Translations under genes and position numbers: made by a program
The notes under the pieces: generated by a model
Told to the model about the DNA's origin: nothing
What the model saw: only the letters and a program-made list of their open reading frames with translations
Databases searched by the model: none
Assembly: GCF_016584085.1 (NCBI RefSeq)
Contig: NZ_NRSJ01000039.1
Coordinates: 1 to 48,133 of the forward strand
DNA from: Halochromatium glycolicum
GTDB taxonomy: Bacteria > Pseudomonadota > Gammaproteobacteria > Chromatiales > Chromatiaceae
DNA length: 48,133 nt
Reading direction: 5' to 3'
Shown: one piece after another, positions 1 to 8,027 of the stretch
Position numbering within the stretch: position 1 is the stretch's first letter
How the letters are laid out: each line of letters opens with the position of its first letter

Positions 1-103
1 TGAGGGGAGAACAAGCCAGCTTCATCAAAGCGTTGCTCTGCAGCGAGGCGTCCATGCGTCCAGAGATCTTCAATGCCGGTCTCCGTGTCTTGTCAGCTGC
101 CAT
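1..103 (-). CDS. Partial reading frame running off the left edge, unrecognised
   Basis: An open frame starts with ATG at 103, overlaps the stop of the upstream gene by 11 bp, and runs off the window after 34 codons. The overlap would suit translational coupling. However, the frame of the upstream gene is also open after its own stop, so the true frame cannot be decided from this short stretch. Neither translation looks like the methylase catalytic domain expected to follow the upstream gene. No function can be assigned. Confidence 0.2.
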   Translation of the reverse strand, partial: MAADKTRRPALKISGRMDASLQSNALMKLACSPL

Positions 104-995
104 CTCCGAGGATGGCGGGAATTGCTGCCTGCTCGTAGAGCCGGTTGACGCGCTCGGCGATGTTCGCCGCCTTCTCCGGGTCGTTGCGCTCTTCCAGGCT
201 GATGATGCGGAACAGGCCGTCCGCCTCGGGTGTGCCGGGCTCGGCCGTGGCCATCTGCCGCTCGTCCTCGATCTTGGCGAAGACGATCTTCAGCAGCTCC
301 CAAAACACGCTCTCGTTGGAGCCCCCGCGAATGGCGAAGATGTAGTCGTGGCAGCGCCGAAAGGCCTGCCGCAGGGACCCGGAGACGGCCTTGCGCAGCT
401 TGCGCCGGCCGGGCTCGAAGGTGTCTTCGATGCCCTTGCCGTAGCGCGGGATGTCGTTGGCGTAGAGGGTGCGGGTCTTGAGCGCGGTGCGCTGCTTGAA
501 CCAGACGATCTGGTCGGTGCCGTTGGTCCAGACGGCGTACTGGGCCGAGGGGATGTCCTTGAGCAGCTCCGCCAGGTTCTCGGCACCGGCCTTGGAGTCC
601 TCGGCCTTCTTGCTCGGCTGGATGTCGTAGAGGATGTAGGCGCGCTTGGCCGGCGGCAGGCTCTCGCCGGCCCTGGATTGAGATTGGGGCTGGTGCAGTA
701 CCACCAGCGGAAACCGCTTGGACTTGCCCTGGGACGGCTTGATGCTGAGGTTGATCCGGATCAGGTCTTTGTAGTCGGCCTGCTCATAGCCCAGCTCCTC
801 CATGAGCTTGCGCTCTTCTTCCTGGCGGACGGCCTCCTTGGCGTTGAGCTTGACAAGGGTGCCGGTGACAAGGTCCTGCACCATGCCGTCCTGAATCTCC
901 TCTTCCTCCTTATCGTAACGGCCGCGTCCATCTTCCAGGTCTTGCGCTTCGGCGTCTTCCGCGCCGGGGTGATCGATATCCTGTCGTTCGGTCAT
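93..995 (-). CDS. HsdR_N / N-6 DNA methylase N-terminal protein, apparently truncated
   Basis: About 300 aa. Residues ~50-175 resemble the type I restriction R-protein N-terminal (HSDR_N) fold found at the front of many N-6 adenine methylases. The usual E-x-K of the nuclease core appears degenerate (YDIQPSKK). Residues ~205-285 match the start of the methylase helical domain (CHDYIFA, FWELLKIVFAKIEDER, RVNRLYEQA). The family then normally continues into a catalytic domain with FTPR and NPPF motifs. Here the similarity stops abruptly after RVNRLYEQA, near position 130, and a TGA follows ten codons later. A rearrangement or a split gene would explain this. I chose ATG at 995; a TTG at 1007 is also possible. 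It is the third gene of a minus-strand block and probably co-transcribed with the two genes upstream. The family assignment is recognition by eye and moderately sure. Confidence 0.55.
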   Translation of the reverse strand: MTERQDIDHPGAEDAEAQDLEDGRGRYDKEEEEIQDGMVQDLVTGTLVKLNAKEAVRQEEERKLMEELGYEQADYKDLIRINLSIKPSQGKSKRFPLVVLHQPQSQSRAGESLPPAKRAYILYDIQPSKKAEDSKAGAENLAELLKDIPSAQYAVWTNGTDQIVWFKQRTALKTRTLYANDIPRYGKGIEDTFEPGRRKLRKAVSGSLRQAFRRCHDYIFAIRGGSNESVFWELLKIVFAKIEDERQMATAEPGTPEADGLFRIISLEERNDPEKAANIAERVNRLYEQAAIPAILGDGS

Positions 996-1033
996 GCTGC
1001 TTCTCAAGCTCAGGTCGGCGTCGCGCCGGCACG

Positions 1034-2773
1034 TCAGGCGGCCTCAAGCTCGGCGCCGGCAATGGTGAAGCGCGGCTCGATGACCTGGGAGTTGGATGCG
1101 TCGGCAAGGTCGACGAAGAAACCGAGCTGGCGCAGCCGTGTCTTGAGCGCGTCATGGTTGCGTGCAAGGGCGCGGTTCACCTGTTCCGACTCGGTCGCTG
1201 CCGCGGGACCCAGGCGGTCCACCAGCAGCCCGTAGCGGCCGGCGAGCCAGTCCACGAAGTCGCGGATCTGAATTGGATGGGTCTCGAATCGGTTATCGCT
1301 TTGGCGCTCACGCAGCACCGCCAGCTGGATCAGTACCTCCAACAGCTCGTTGCCGAGCACGAAGCGGCGCTTGACCCGGCCCTTGCCGGCCAGGAGCCCG
1401 CGCTCCTGGTCGATACCGCAGAGGCCGGCGATGAGCTTGCGATGCTGCTCGCGCAGGGTGCCATACTGGAAGTGGAGCAGGATCTCGACGAAGGTGTCGA
1501 GCTTGTCCAGCTTGCGTTGGTTGCAGACCTCGATGATGCGGGCAATGTCCGGGTCGTCCTGTTCGGTGTCCGGATCGCGGGCAGCCTGGATGACGTCGTT
1601 GATGTCGCGGTTGAAGTAGCCGTTGAGGTCGCCGTGGTTGCGGAACGCCTCCAGCAGCAGGCCCACGTAGTCCTTACCGGTCTGCTTCTTCTGCGCCGGA
1701 GAGAGATAGGATGCGGCGAACTCCTCCAGTTTCTTTAGCGTGTAGCCGGAGCGGAAGTAGCGCTCGACTTCCTTGAAGAGGTCTTGGTAGCAGGTTTCGC
1801 TCAGTTCTTTGACGGTCGGATCATGGCCGTTCGCGAGATCGCAGAACAGTGTCAGCTCGAACGGGGCATGATGCCGCGCCTCTCCGGCCTTCGGGCACTC
1901 CCCGCGCGCCGGCGGCAGCTCGCCTTCGGCGACAGCATGGTTGGCGATCCTGACCACCTGAAAGAAGTACAGCGCGGCGTGAAAGACCATCAGCGTGGTC
2001 ATGTAATTAATCAGCTCCCGGCGCGGGATGCTGTCTTTGTAGAGGAACAGCAGGCCAAGGTCCTCGCGCATCAGCTCCACCTGCTCCGGGCAGAGGAAGG
2101 AGTGCGCGATGACCTGGTCCTGGGCGCGGGTGCCGAACTTGTCCACCTCAAAGCGCTCGGTCAGGCGCAACAGGAACAGCAGCTCGATGTCGAGGCGGTC
2201 CGCGGCCGCGAGGGTTTTCAGCGCTGCCTCATCCGTGCGTAGGTCGCTCTCGCCGAAGAATTTGACGCCCTCGCCGAAAAATCGCTTGAACAGGCTGTCC
2301 GGATTGGCGTAGAGCAGGTTGTCCTGGTGGATGACGTTGAACAACCAGTCGCTCAGGTAGCGATCCTGGCGCTTGACCTTGGGGTTGAAGAGCTTGATGA
2401 CGTTGAAGTGCAGGGGGCGCAGGCCGCCCATGCGGTAGTCCCCGCCGGCGGACTTGCCGCGGCGGGACATCAGCGCGAAGTGGGATTCGAGCCAGTTGGT
2501 AATCAGCTCGCGGCGTGCCGGGTCATCGATGCCCTGAATCTGTACTGACCCGTCTTCCACCAGTGCCGCGACGACAGCCTTCGGCGTCTCGGCATCCGGC
2601 GTTTCGTCCATGAGCGGCGGTTTGAAGGTGTTGCGGATCTGCCGGCCGTTGGTACGCAGGTACACGAGCAGGCGCGTCACTGCCTCGTCCACATCGAGGT
2701 TGTTTGCGTCCAGCGGCAGCAGGGCGTCCATTTTGAAGAGCTTCTGTTGGCGACTCAGCGGTGCGACGGGCAT
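1034..2773 (-). CDS. Unknown 579-aa protein of a putative defence module
   Basis: A soluble protein of 579 aa with no signal peptide and no catalytic motif I recognise. It lies 68 bp downstream of the P-loop ATPase gene and 38 bp upstream of the HsdR_N/methylase-type gene, so the three probably form one operon. Phosphorothioation-dependent restriction (DptF-DptG-DptH) and the methylation-associated defence system MADS also pair an ATPase with large proteins of unknown function. By position this could be a DptG-like or MAD7-like partner, but that is inference from context, not from a motif. Charged helical stretches dominate (for example DRLDIELLFLLRLTERFEV around residue 190). An accessory DNA-recognition or scaffold role is possible but not shown. 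Confidence 0.6.
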   Translation of the reverse strand: MPVAPLSRQQKLFKMDALLPLDANNLDVDEAVTRLLVYLRTNGRQIRNTFKPPLMDETPDAETPKAVVAALVEDGSVQIQGIDDPARRELITNWLESHFALMSRRGKSAGGDYRMGGLRPLHFNVIKLFNPKVKRQDRYLSDWLFNVIHQDNLLYANPDSLFKRFFGEGVKFFGESDLRTDEAALKTLAAADRLDIELLFLLRLTERFEVDKFGTRAQDQVIAHSFLCPEQVELMREDLGLLFLYKDSIPRRELINYMTTLMVFHAALYFFQVVRIANHAVAEGELPPARGECPKAGEARHHAPFELTLFCDLANGHDPTVKELSETCYQDLFKEVERYFRSGYTLKKLEEFAASYLSPAQKKQTGKDYVGLLLEAFRNHGDLNGYFNRDINDVIQAARDPDTEQDDPDIARIIEVCNQRKLDKLDTFVEILLHFQYGTLREQHRKLIAGLCGIDQERGLLAGKGRVKRRFVLGNELLEVLIQLAVLRERQSDNRFETHPIQIRDFVDWLAGRYGLLVDRLGPAAATESEQVNRALARNHDALKTRLRQLGFFVDLADASNSQVIEPRFTIAGAELEAA

Positions 2774-2841
2774 GAGCTTCTCCGATGCCTATGCGGTGTC
2801 GATGCTCTGCAACCTGACGGGGCACGGGCCACGATCGCGGC

Positions 2842-4704
2842 TTACAGGGTGGTGACGGCAATGCCTTGCTGCGGCGTCCGCTTGACCCGGTAGATCTGGT
2901 AATCGGATTCGGTGAGCAGCAGCTCGCCCGCGGGCGTCGCCATCAGTTGCTTCTTGAACATCAGGAGATTCAGGAAAAAGGCCCGCATCTCGCCCGCCGT
3001 CGGCACATAGCCGTCGCGGATGCGCATCAGCATTTCGTAGAGGTCGAGGGAGACTTCCAGGACCACATTGGTCGGGTCGTGACGGAGCAGCACGCTCGAG
3101 GGCAGGTACTCGATGAAGCGGGCCTGCGGGCCAGGGTCCGGGCGCTTGCAACTGAACTCGCTGGCCGGGTAGGTGAAGAATGCCTTGACCTTTGCGTTCG
3201 GGTCCTGGCGGGTGCGGATGCAGACGTACTCGCGGCTGCGCTCCTGGTCGTGGATGCCTTCGGAGCGGCTGATGCCCTCCACGAGCTGGTTGCGCAGCTT
3301 ATCGCCCTCGTCCTTGCCGCTGCGCACAAACGCGATGAAGCGGCTCAGGCTCTCGTAGGGCAACAGCTCGTTCCAGCCGTGTTGCGACTCCTGAAGCGCG
3401 GCGTCCTCAAGTTCGTGCGCCTTGCTGCCTTCGAAGAAGAGCTTTCTGCGCACTGCGGAGACGTAGCTGCGCGCCGCCTCCAGCACGGTGCTGTCCCGCT
3501 CCTCCGGCGAGCGCGTTCGCGCGTTGAAGTGGCGGTTGAGGTCGTTCTCCTCATCGGTCCTGGAGCGCCTAAGATGTGCGACACGGGTGTTGGAGAGGTC
3601 GTTGAACAGGCGCCGAAACTCCGGTGTCTTGGGTGGCGTGAAGCTGATCCTGGCATCCAACTGGGGTGCAGCGGCGCGGCCGGGATCGAACTCCCGCAGG
3701 AAACAGAGCACACGGTCCTTCTCGTTGGGATCGAACAGCGCGTTGTAGTAGTAGCGCGGCAGAAAGTCGTCGTTTCCGGTCTTGAGGGCGTCTTGGATCT
3801 GTTGGCAGGTCCGCTTGCCGAACAACGCGAAGGCCAGCGCGGAGCGCATGTCGCGGACGGTGATGTGCAGCCGCTTGCGAAAGTGCAGGACCTGGAACAG
3901 GGACTTCAGCCGCGCCCGCGCCGCTTCGACGGCGGCATTGCGCGCCTTGATTGCCTCCCGGTCCTTCTCCGACAACCCGTCCAAGGGAAACCGCCGAAAG
4001 CTGTCCACGTTGAACTTGACCGGGCACCGCAGCTTGGCTTCGCAGCGCTCGCAGTCCTGCCAGAGCTTGTCGCTGACATACCGGTCCAGCACCTGGTCGA
4101 ACATCCAGTCGCCGCCGGCCGGATCGGCATCGACGACCGAGCGCAGGTTGAGGTTGACCACCAGGTAGCCTTCAGGAAGCGGCTGGTCCTCGTTCAGGTG
4201 ATCGAGCAGTTGCCGCGCCAGCCAGCGGTGGGCGCTGGACATGGCGAGGAAATCCCGCAGCTTGCCCTCGTTCATTGCCACGAGCAGGCAGGGGCCGGGT
4301 CCCGGCGCCTCGTCTCCCGCGAGCGACGCAAAGAAGTCAGCCAGCATGGCCGCGTTGGCATGCTGCTCGGTGTCCACGGAGCCGTCGTAGAGGGTGCGGT
4401 ACTCGCGGCCGTTCAGCGTGAAATCGCAACCGACGCCATCGATGCGCTTCAGCGAGGCGCCGGCCGCCTCGGCCCGCTGTTCGACGGTTTGGATGAAGGC
4501 GGTCTTGCCGTCGCCGGCGTTGCCCGTGAGGATGGTGAGGCGCATGTCACCGGCCAGCAGCGCAGGAATCAGCTCGCGATCCAGCCGGGTGCTGGCGTAG
4601 GTCGCCTTGGCCAACGCCGATTCGAGGCCACGGGTCAGTCCGTTACCGGCTTCCGCTTGGCTGTAGAACTGGAGAAATGCGTCGAGATGCTTGTTGTGTC
4701 CCAT
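2842..4704 (-). CDS. P-loop ATPase, DptF/MAD8-like, of a putative defence module
   Basis: 620 aa, starting with MGHNKHLDAF. Walker A is clear at residues 61-68 (GNAGDGKT). The segment LLVAMNEGKLRDFL (~140-153) is a Walker-B or sensor-like strand, and VVNLNLRSV (~182-190) could be a second sensor. A small cysteine knuckle (C218, C221, C227) may bind a metal. The AGDGK form of the P-loop followed by an acidic strand is what I recall for DptF, the ATPase of phosphorothioation-dependent restriction, and for the ATP-binding protein of MADS. No dnd or ssp sulfur-modification genes are visible. The gene is first in the minus-strand block and begins about 150 bp downstream of the tRNA-Gln 3' end. ATPase function is secure; the system it belongs to is inference. 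Confidence 0.65.
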   Translation of the reverse strand: MGHNKHLDAFLQFYSQAEAGNGLTRGLESALAKATYASTRLDRELIPALLAGDMRLTILTGNAGDGKTAFIQTVEQRAEAAGASLKRIDGVGCDFTLNGREYRTLYDGSVDTEQHANAAMLADFFASLAGDEAPGPGPCLLVAMNEGKLRDFLAMSSAHRWLARQLLDHLNEDQPLPEGYLVVNLNLRSVVDADPAGGDWMFDQVLDRYVSDKLWQDCERCEAKLRCPVKFNVDSFRRFPLDGLSEKDREAIKARNAAVEAARARLKSLFQVLHFRKRLHITVRDMRSALAFALFGKRTCQQIQDALKTGNDDFLPRYYYNALFDPNEKDRVLCFLREFDPGRAAAPQLDARISFTPPKTPEFRRLFNDLSNTRVAHLRRSRTDEENDLNRHFNARTRSPEERDSTVLEAARSYVSAVRRKLFFEGSKAHELEDAALQESQHGWNELLPYESLSRFIAFVRSGKDEGDKLRNQLVEGISRSEGIHDQERSREYVCIRTRQDPNAKVKAFFTYPASEFSCKRPDPGPQARFIEYLPSSVLLRHDPTNVVLEVSLDLYEMLMRIRDGYVPTAGEMRAFFLNLLMFKKQLMATPAGELLLTESDYQIYRVKRTPQQGIAVTTL

Positions 4705-4824
4705 GGCTATGTTCTATGTCCGATGGCCGCGCGCCTTACGGATCATGGCCATTGGTCGTGATACTGGCAGACTCAAAACGTCGGCGGCAACCTTCCGAAA
4801 CACATTGAACGACCACACGGGCAC

Positions 4825-4850
4825 AAAAAAGCCCGCGCATGGGCGGGCTT
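4825..4850 (-). terminator. Rho-independent terminator after tRNA-Gln
   Basis: Read on the minus strand, AAGCCCGC and GCGGGCTT form a GC-rich stem with a four-base loop, followed by a run of six T. It starts about 5 nt past the CCA end of the tRNA, so it should end the tRNA transcript and insulate it from the ATPase gene beyond. Confidence 0.85.
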
Positions 4851-4854
4851 ATAT

Positions 4855-4928
4855 TGGCTGGGGGACTAGGATTCGAACCTAGGTTAACGGAGTCAGAGTC
4901 CGCTGTCCTGCCACTAGACGATCCCCCA
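4855..4928 (-). tRNA. tRNA-Gln (anticodon CUG)
   Basis: Reading the minus strand, the acceptor stem TGGGGGA pairs with TCCCCCA, followed by the discriminator G and an encoded CCA. The anticodon loop is CTCTGAC between GCGGA and TCCGT, giving anticodon CUG for Gln. The T arm carries GGTTCGAATCC. Sequence and layout match E. coli glutamine tRNA. The 3' end points at the accessory block at 1-4704, and tRNA 3' ends are common attachment sites for genomic islands. Confidence 0.96.
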
Positions 4929-4943
4929 GTTGTTCGACGCAAG

Positions 4944-4965
4944 GCCCCGAAGGAGAACTCGGGGC
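4944..4965 (-). terminator. Stem-loop between rpsI and tRNA-Gln
   Basis: GCCCCGA and TCGGGGC form a 7-bp stem with an 8-base loop, 41 nt downstream of the rpsI stop. No T-run follows on the minus strand, so it may act as a weak or factor-dependent terminator, or as a processing and stability hairpin before the tRNA. Confidence 0.45.
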
Positions 4966-5005
4966 GATCGCGTGCGACTGCTTCGATGAACGGCCGCGCA
5001 ACCGA

Positions 5006-5392
5006 TCAGCGCTTCGAGAATTGCGGGCGCTTACGGGCCTTGTGAAGGCCGACCTTTTTGCGCTCGACCTCACGCGCATCGCGGGTCAAGAATCCGGCAC
5101 GCCGCAGCGGCACGCGGAACCGATCATCGTGTGAGACCAGCGCGCGGGCGATGCCGTGACGGATCGCACCGGCCTGACCGCTGGAGCCGCCACCCTCGAC
5201 GGTCGCGTTGACGTCGATGCGGTCTACCATATCAGCCGCTTCGAGCGCCTGCCGAACCACCATCCGGGCTGTCTCACGACCGAAATAGTCGTCCAGCGAA
5301 CGTCCGTTCACCTTGATCGATCCCGAGCCCGTGCTCAAGAACACGCGCGCCGAGGAGCTCTTGCGACGCCCTGTGGCGTACTGTTTTTCCAT
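5006..5392 (-). CDS. rpsI: 30S ribosomal protein S9
   Basis: 128 aa from ATG at 5392 (MEKQYATGRRKSSSARVF). It has the S9 signatures GGGSSGQAGAIRHGIARAL and the basic C-terminal tail ending KRPQFSKR, whose last residues reach the ribosomal P-site tRNA. Length and start match the family, so the longer upstream extension of the open frame is not used. It follows rplM on the same strand as in most bacteria, but the gap to rplM is 136 bp, whereas E. coli has only a few bases there. Confidence 0.97.
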   Translation of the reverse strand: MEKQYATGRRKSSSARVFLSTGSGSIKVNGRSLDDYFGRETARMVVRQALEAADMVDRIDVNATVEGGGSSGQAGAIRHGIARALVSHDDRFRVPLRRAGFLTRDAREVERKKVGLHKARKRPQFSKR

Positions 5393-5528
5393 GGTGCAGT
5401 CTTTTCGGTAAGTCAGTGTTTTGGAGATTCGAACTCGATCAGCGCGGTCGATGATCGAACGGCGCTGCTCCGGCGCTGGCCAAGCGCTGACGTTGGCTCG
5501 CAGCGGCAAGCAGCCATCCGACTCGCAG

Positions 5529-5957
5529 CTAGATCTCGAGCGGCTGCGGTTGCTGCGCGGCGTGACGATGCTCGGGGCCCGCAAACACCTTGAGCTTCTT
5601 CAGCATCGCGCGGCCCAGCGGGTTGCGCGGCAACATCCCCTTCACCGCGAACTCGATCACCCGCTCGGGATGCTTGTCAAGCATCTGAGCAAGACTGGCC
5701 GAGCGGAGATTGCCAATGTAGCCAGTATGCCGATAGTACATCTTGTCGGTCATCTTGTTACCGGTCACGCGCACCTTCTCGGCATTGACGATCACCAGGT
5801 AGTCGCCGGTGTCGACATGCGGCGTATAGGTCGGCTTATGCTTGCCCCGCAGCCGACGCGCGCACTCGCTCGCAAGGCGGCCAAGTGTCTTGCCCTCGGC
5901 ATCGATCAGGTACCAAGCCCGCCGAACCTCGGCCGGCTTCGCGCTTTGGGTTGTCAT
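5529..5957 (-). CDS. rplM: 50S ribosomal protein L13
   Basis: 142 aa, the normal length for L13. Diagnostic segments are AWYLIDAEGKTLGRLAS near the N-terminus, GDYLVIVNAEKVRVTGNK in the middle, and the GMLPRNPLGRAMLKKLKV block. L13 is an early 23S rRNA-binding assembly protein. It is the first gene of the rplM-rpsI pair, with a good sigma-70-type promoter 45-75 bp upstream (6002-6030). Confidence 0.97.
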   Translation of the reverse strand: MTTQSAKPAEVRRAWYLIDAEGKTLGRLASECARRLRGKHKPTYTPHVDTGDYLVIVNAEKVRVTGNKMTDKMYYRHTGYIGNLRSASLAQMLDKHPERVIEFAVKGMLPRNPLGRAMLKKLKVFAGPEHRHAAQQPQPLEI

Positions 5958-6001
5958 GGCGGTCGCTCCTAGCGAGTCGTCAACTAAAAGTTAGACCGTC
6001 A

Positions 6002-6030
6002 AATATAACCAAGTCTTAGCCTTAACGCAA
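6002..6030 (-). promoter_or_regulatory. Sigma-70-type promoter of rplM-rpsI
   Basis: On the minus strand, TTGCGT (6030-6025), a 17-bp spacer and TATATT (6007-6002). The spacing is optimal and the hexamers are close to consensus. The predicted transcription start is about 35-40 bp upstream of the rplM ATG. Confidence 0.7.
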
Positions 6031-6109
6031 CTCTTAGGACGCCACCGAGACTGCTGATCTCGATCGGCTCCGGGCTCGCCACAGCCATCAAACTGTTCGA
6101 CCCCATCCC

Positions 6110-7552
6110 TCAGTACTCGGCAGACATCACCCGCTCACCCCATGCCTCGAGCCGATCCAGGATTGCCAGCGCCGCCGGGTCGCTGGCCCGCTCTGAGCGC
6201 AGCGTGGCCAGGCGGGCCTCAAACGCCTCGATCGTCAGCGACGCGCCGGCCTCGGGGTCCGTCAGACGCTCGAGGCGCCAGGCATCCCAATCCTCACGCT
6301 CGTCCTCGCTCAGCGTCCGGGGCCAGCTGCGGGCGCGCATCCGAAACAGCAGGGTCGACAGCCGTGCGTCCTCGAAGCGCGGCTGCTCGCCAGCGAGCTC
6401 GTCCGGCGTCAACGTTGCCAGGCGCGCCATCTCCCGACGATCCGCATCCGGAAAGAAGCCGCCGGTATAGAGCATGGCCTCTGGATCATCCGAGAACTCG
6501 GTCGAGTCCTCTTGAGCGTAGGCCTGACGCAGGCGCTCGCCAATCTCGTCACGATGCCTCGTTGCCTGCTGCGCATGCTGTGCGACTTGCTCGGGATCGA
6601 TCGACCAGCGCGCGGCGGCCTCGGCGGTCAAGGTACCCATGGGGGCGAGCATCGGCGCGGCATTGATCTTGATCCCTTTGACCGGCAGCCGGTCGAGACC
6701 TTGCGGCTGGTCCGCAGCGGGGGCGAACAGGCGTCGACGTAGGTCCTCGGGCGAGTGATCGAGCAGCTGCGTCGGGTCTTCGCGCAGATCGAAGCAGAGC
6801 ACCGTATTCGGGCTCTTAGGATGATCGGCGACGACCGCAATCGGCGCGATGCAGCCGCGCGCCGCCGGATAGCGCTGGGAGACATGCAAGAGCGGTTTGC
6901 CGGTGGCGAGCCGCCGCTTCACCTCATGTTTGTCCCGCAGCGTCAGGGCGTAATCGAACAAATGCGGCTGGGCGCTGCGCAGCATCCGCGCCAGCGCCAG
7001 GGTCGCGCGCACGTCGGCCAGCGCATCATGCGCCCCGGCATGCGGTATCGCGTTGGCGACGGTGAGGTCTTCGAGCTTGAACGAGGTCACGCCCGGCTCA
7101 CGCTGTGGCCATTCGATACCGTCCGGACGCAGCGCATGCGCCAAGCGCAGCACATCGATCAGGTCCCAACGGGAGTTTCCGTTCTGCCAGGCGTGCGCAT
7201 AGGGGTCGAGCAGGTTGTGGTAGAACAGCCAGCGCGTCACCTGATCATCGAAGCGGAGACTGTTGTAGCCGACCGCGCAGGTCTCCGGCCGAGCAAGCTG
7301 CTGCTGGATCGCGCGCGCGAACTCGGCTTCCGGGAGTCCGCGTTCGTGCGCGATCTCCGGCGTGATTCCAGTCACCAAGCAGGCATCCGGATGCGGCAAC
7401 AGGTCGTCGCCCGGACGGCAATACAGGACCAAGGGCTCGCCGATCTCCTGCAGCGCCTCATCGGTGCGCAACCCCGCGAACTGGCACGGTCGATCACGCC
7501 CCGGCTGGTTGCCCCAGGTCTCGTAGTCGTGCCAGTAGAAACTTGCCGCCAC
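6110..7552 (-). CDS. sbcB: Exodeoxyribonuclease I
   Basis: 480 aa, close to the ~475 aa of E. coli ExoI. This is a processive single-strand 3'-5' exonuclease used in mismatch repair and recombination. The N-terminal DEDD exonuclease core shows D9 and E11 (HDYETWG), YNSLRFDD, and the H-D pair in AHDALADVRATLALAR. The SH3-like and helical C-terminal parts follow, ending LEAWGERVMSAEY. It is on the same strand as rplM but separated by ~150 bp that contain the rplM promoter, so it is a separate transcription unit. Confidence 0.95.
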   Translation of the reverse strand: MAASFYWHDYETWGNQPGRDRPCQFAGLRTDEALQEIGEPLVLYCRPGDDLLPHPDACLVTGITPEIAHERGLPEAEFARAIQQQLARPETCAVGYNSLRFDDQVTRWLFYHNLLDPYAHAWQNGNSRWDLIDVLRLAHALRPDGIEWPQREPGVTSFKLEDLTVANAIPHAGAHDALADVRATLALARMLRSAQPHLFDYALTLRDKHEVKRRLATGKPLLHVSQRYPAARGCIAPIAVVADHPKSPNTVLCFDLREDPTQLLDHSPEDLRRRLFAPAADQPQGLDRLPVKGIKINAAPMLAPMGTLTAEAAARWSIDPEQVAQHAQQATRHRDEIGERLRQAYAQEDSTEFSDDPEAMLYTGGFFPDADRREMARLATLTPDELAGEQPRFEDARLSTLLFRMRARSWPRTLSEDEREDWDAWRLERLTDPEAGASLTIEAFEARLATLRSERASDPAALAILDRLEAWGERVMSAEY

Positions 7553-7681
7553 GCTTCAGTGCCCGAGCAGCCGCCGCTGCAGCGAACGATCGATCCCGAC
7601 CATTAACCGATACCAGCCATCAACGGGCGCGGATCGCCGTGCTCGCCGGCTCGGCGCAACACTCGCTGCGAGAGACCCGGC

Positions 7682-8026
7682 CTAGACCTTCTCTTTGATG
7701 CGCGCTGCCTTGCCCGTCAGCCCGCGCAGATAGTAGAGCTTGGCGCGGCGGACATCCCCGCGGCGCTTGACCTTGATCTCTGCGATCGCGGGGCTGTGGG
7801 TCTGAAAGACCCGCTCGACCCCTTCACCATGCGAGATCTTACGCACCGTGAATGCCGAGTTGATGCCGCGGTTGCGCTTGGCGATGCAGATGCCTTCGAA
7901 CGCCTGCAGACGCTCGCGGTCCCCTTCCTTGACCCGGACTTGCACGACCAGCGTATCGCCGGGAGCGAACGCAGGGATCGACGGGTTTAGCTGCTCTTGC
8001 TCGATCTGATCGATGATATTGCTCAT
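7682..8026 (-). CDS. rplS: 50S ribosomal protein L19
   Basis: 114 aa from ATG at 8026 (MSNIIDQIEQEQL). It contains FAPGDTLVVQVRVKEGDRERLQAFEG and the conserved RRAKLYYLRGLTGKAARIKEK C-terminus. L19 sits at the 30S-50S interface. The start codon lies one base beyond the trmD stop, so translation is probably coupled to trmD. It is the last gene of the rpsP-rimM-trmD-rplS operon. I see no clear terminator in the 130 bp after it. Confidence 0.97.
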   Translation of the reverse strand: MSNIIDQIEQEQLNPSIPAFAPGDTLVVQVRVKEGDRERLQAFEGICIAKRNRGINSAFTVRKISHGEGVERVFQTHSPAIAEIKVKRRGDVRRAKLYYLRGLTGKAARIKEKV

Positions 8027-8027
8027 G

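Noticed and set aside
33..1235. 400-aa plus-strand open frame opposite the methylase-type gene
   Set aside because: Val/Leu/Gly-rich antisense translation without family similarity; it mirrors two convincing minus-strand genes.
2866..4761. 631-aa plus-strand open frame opposite the ATPase gene
   Set aside because: Antisense shadow of a protein with a clear Walker A motif; the composition is typical of complementary-strand frames in GC-rich DNA.
6755..7606. 283-aa plus-strand frame opposite sbcB
   Set aside because: Antisense to a well-conserved exonuclease gene; no recognisable motif.
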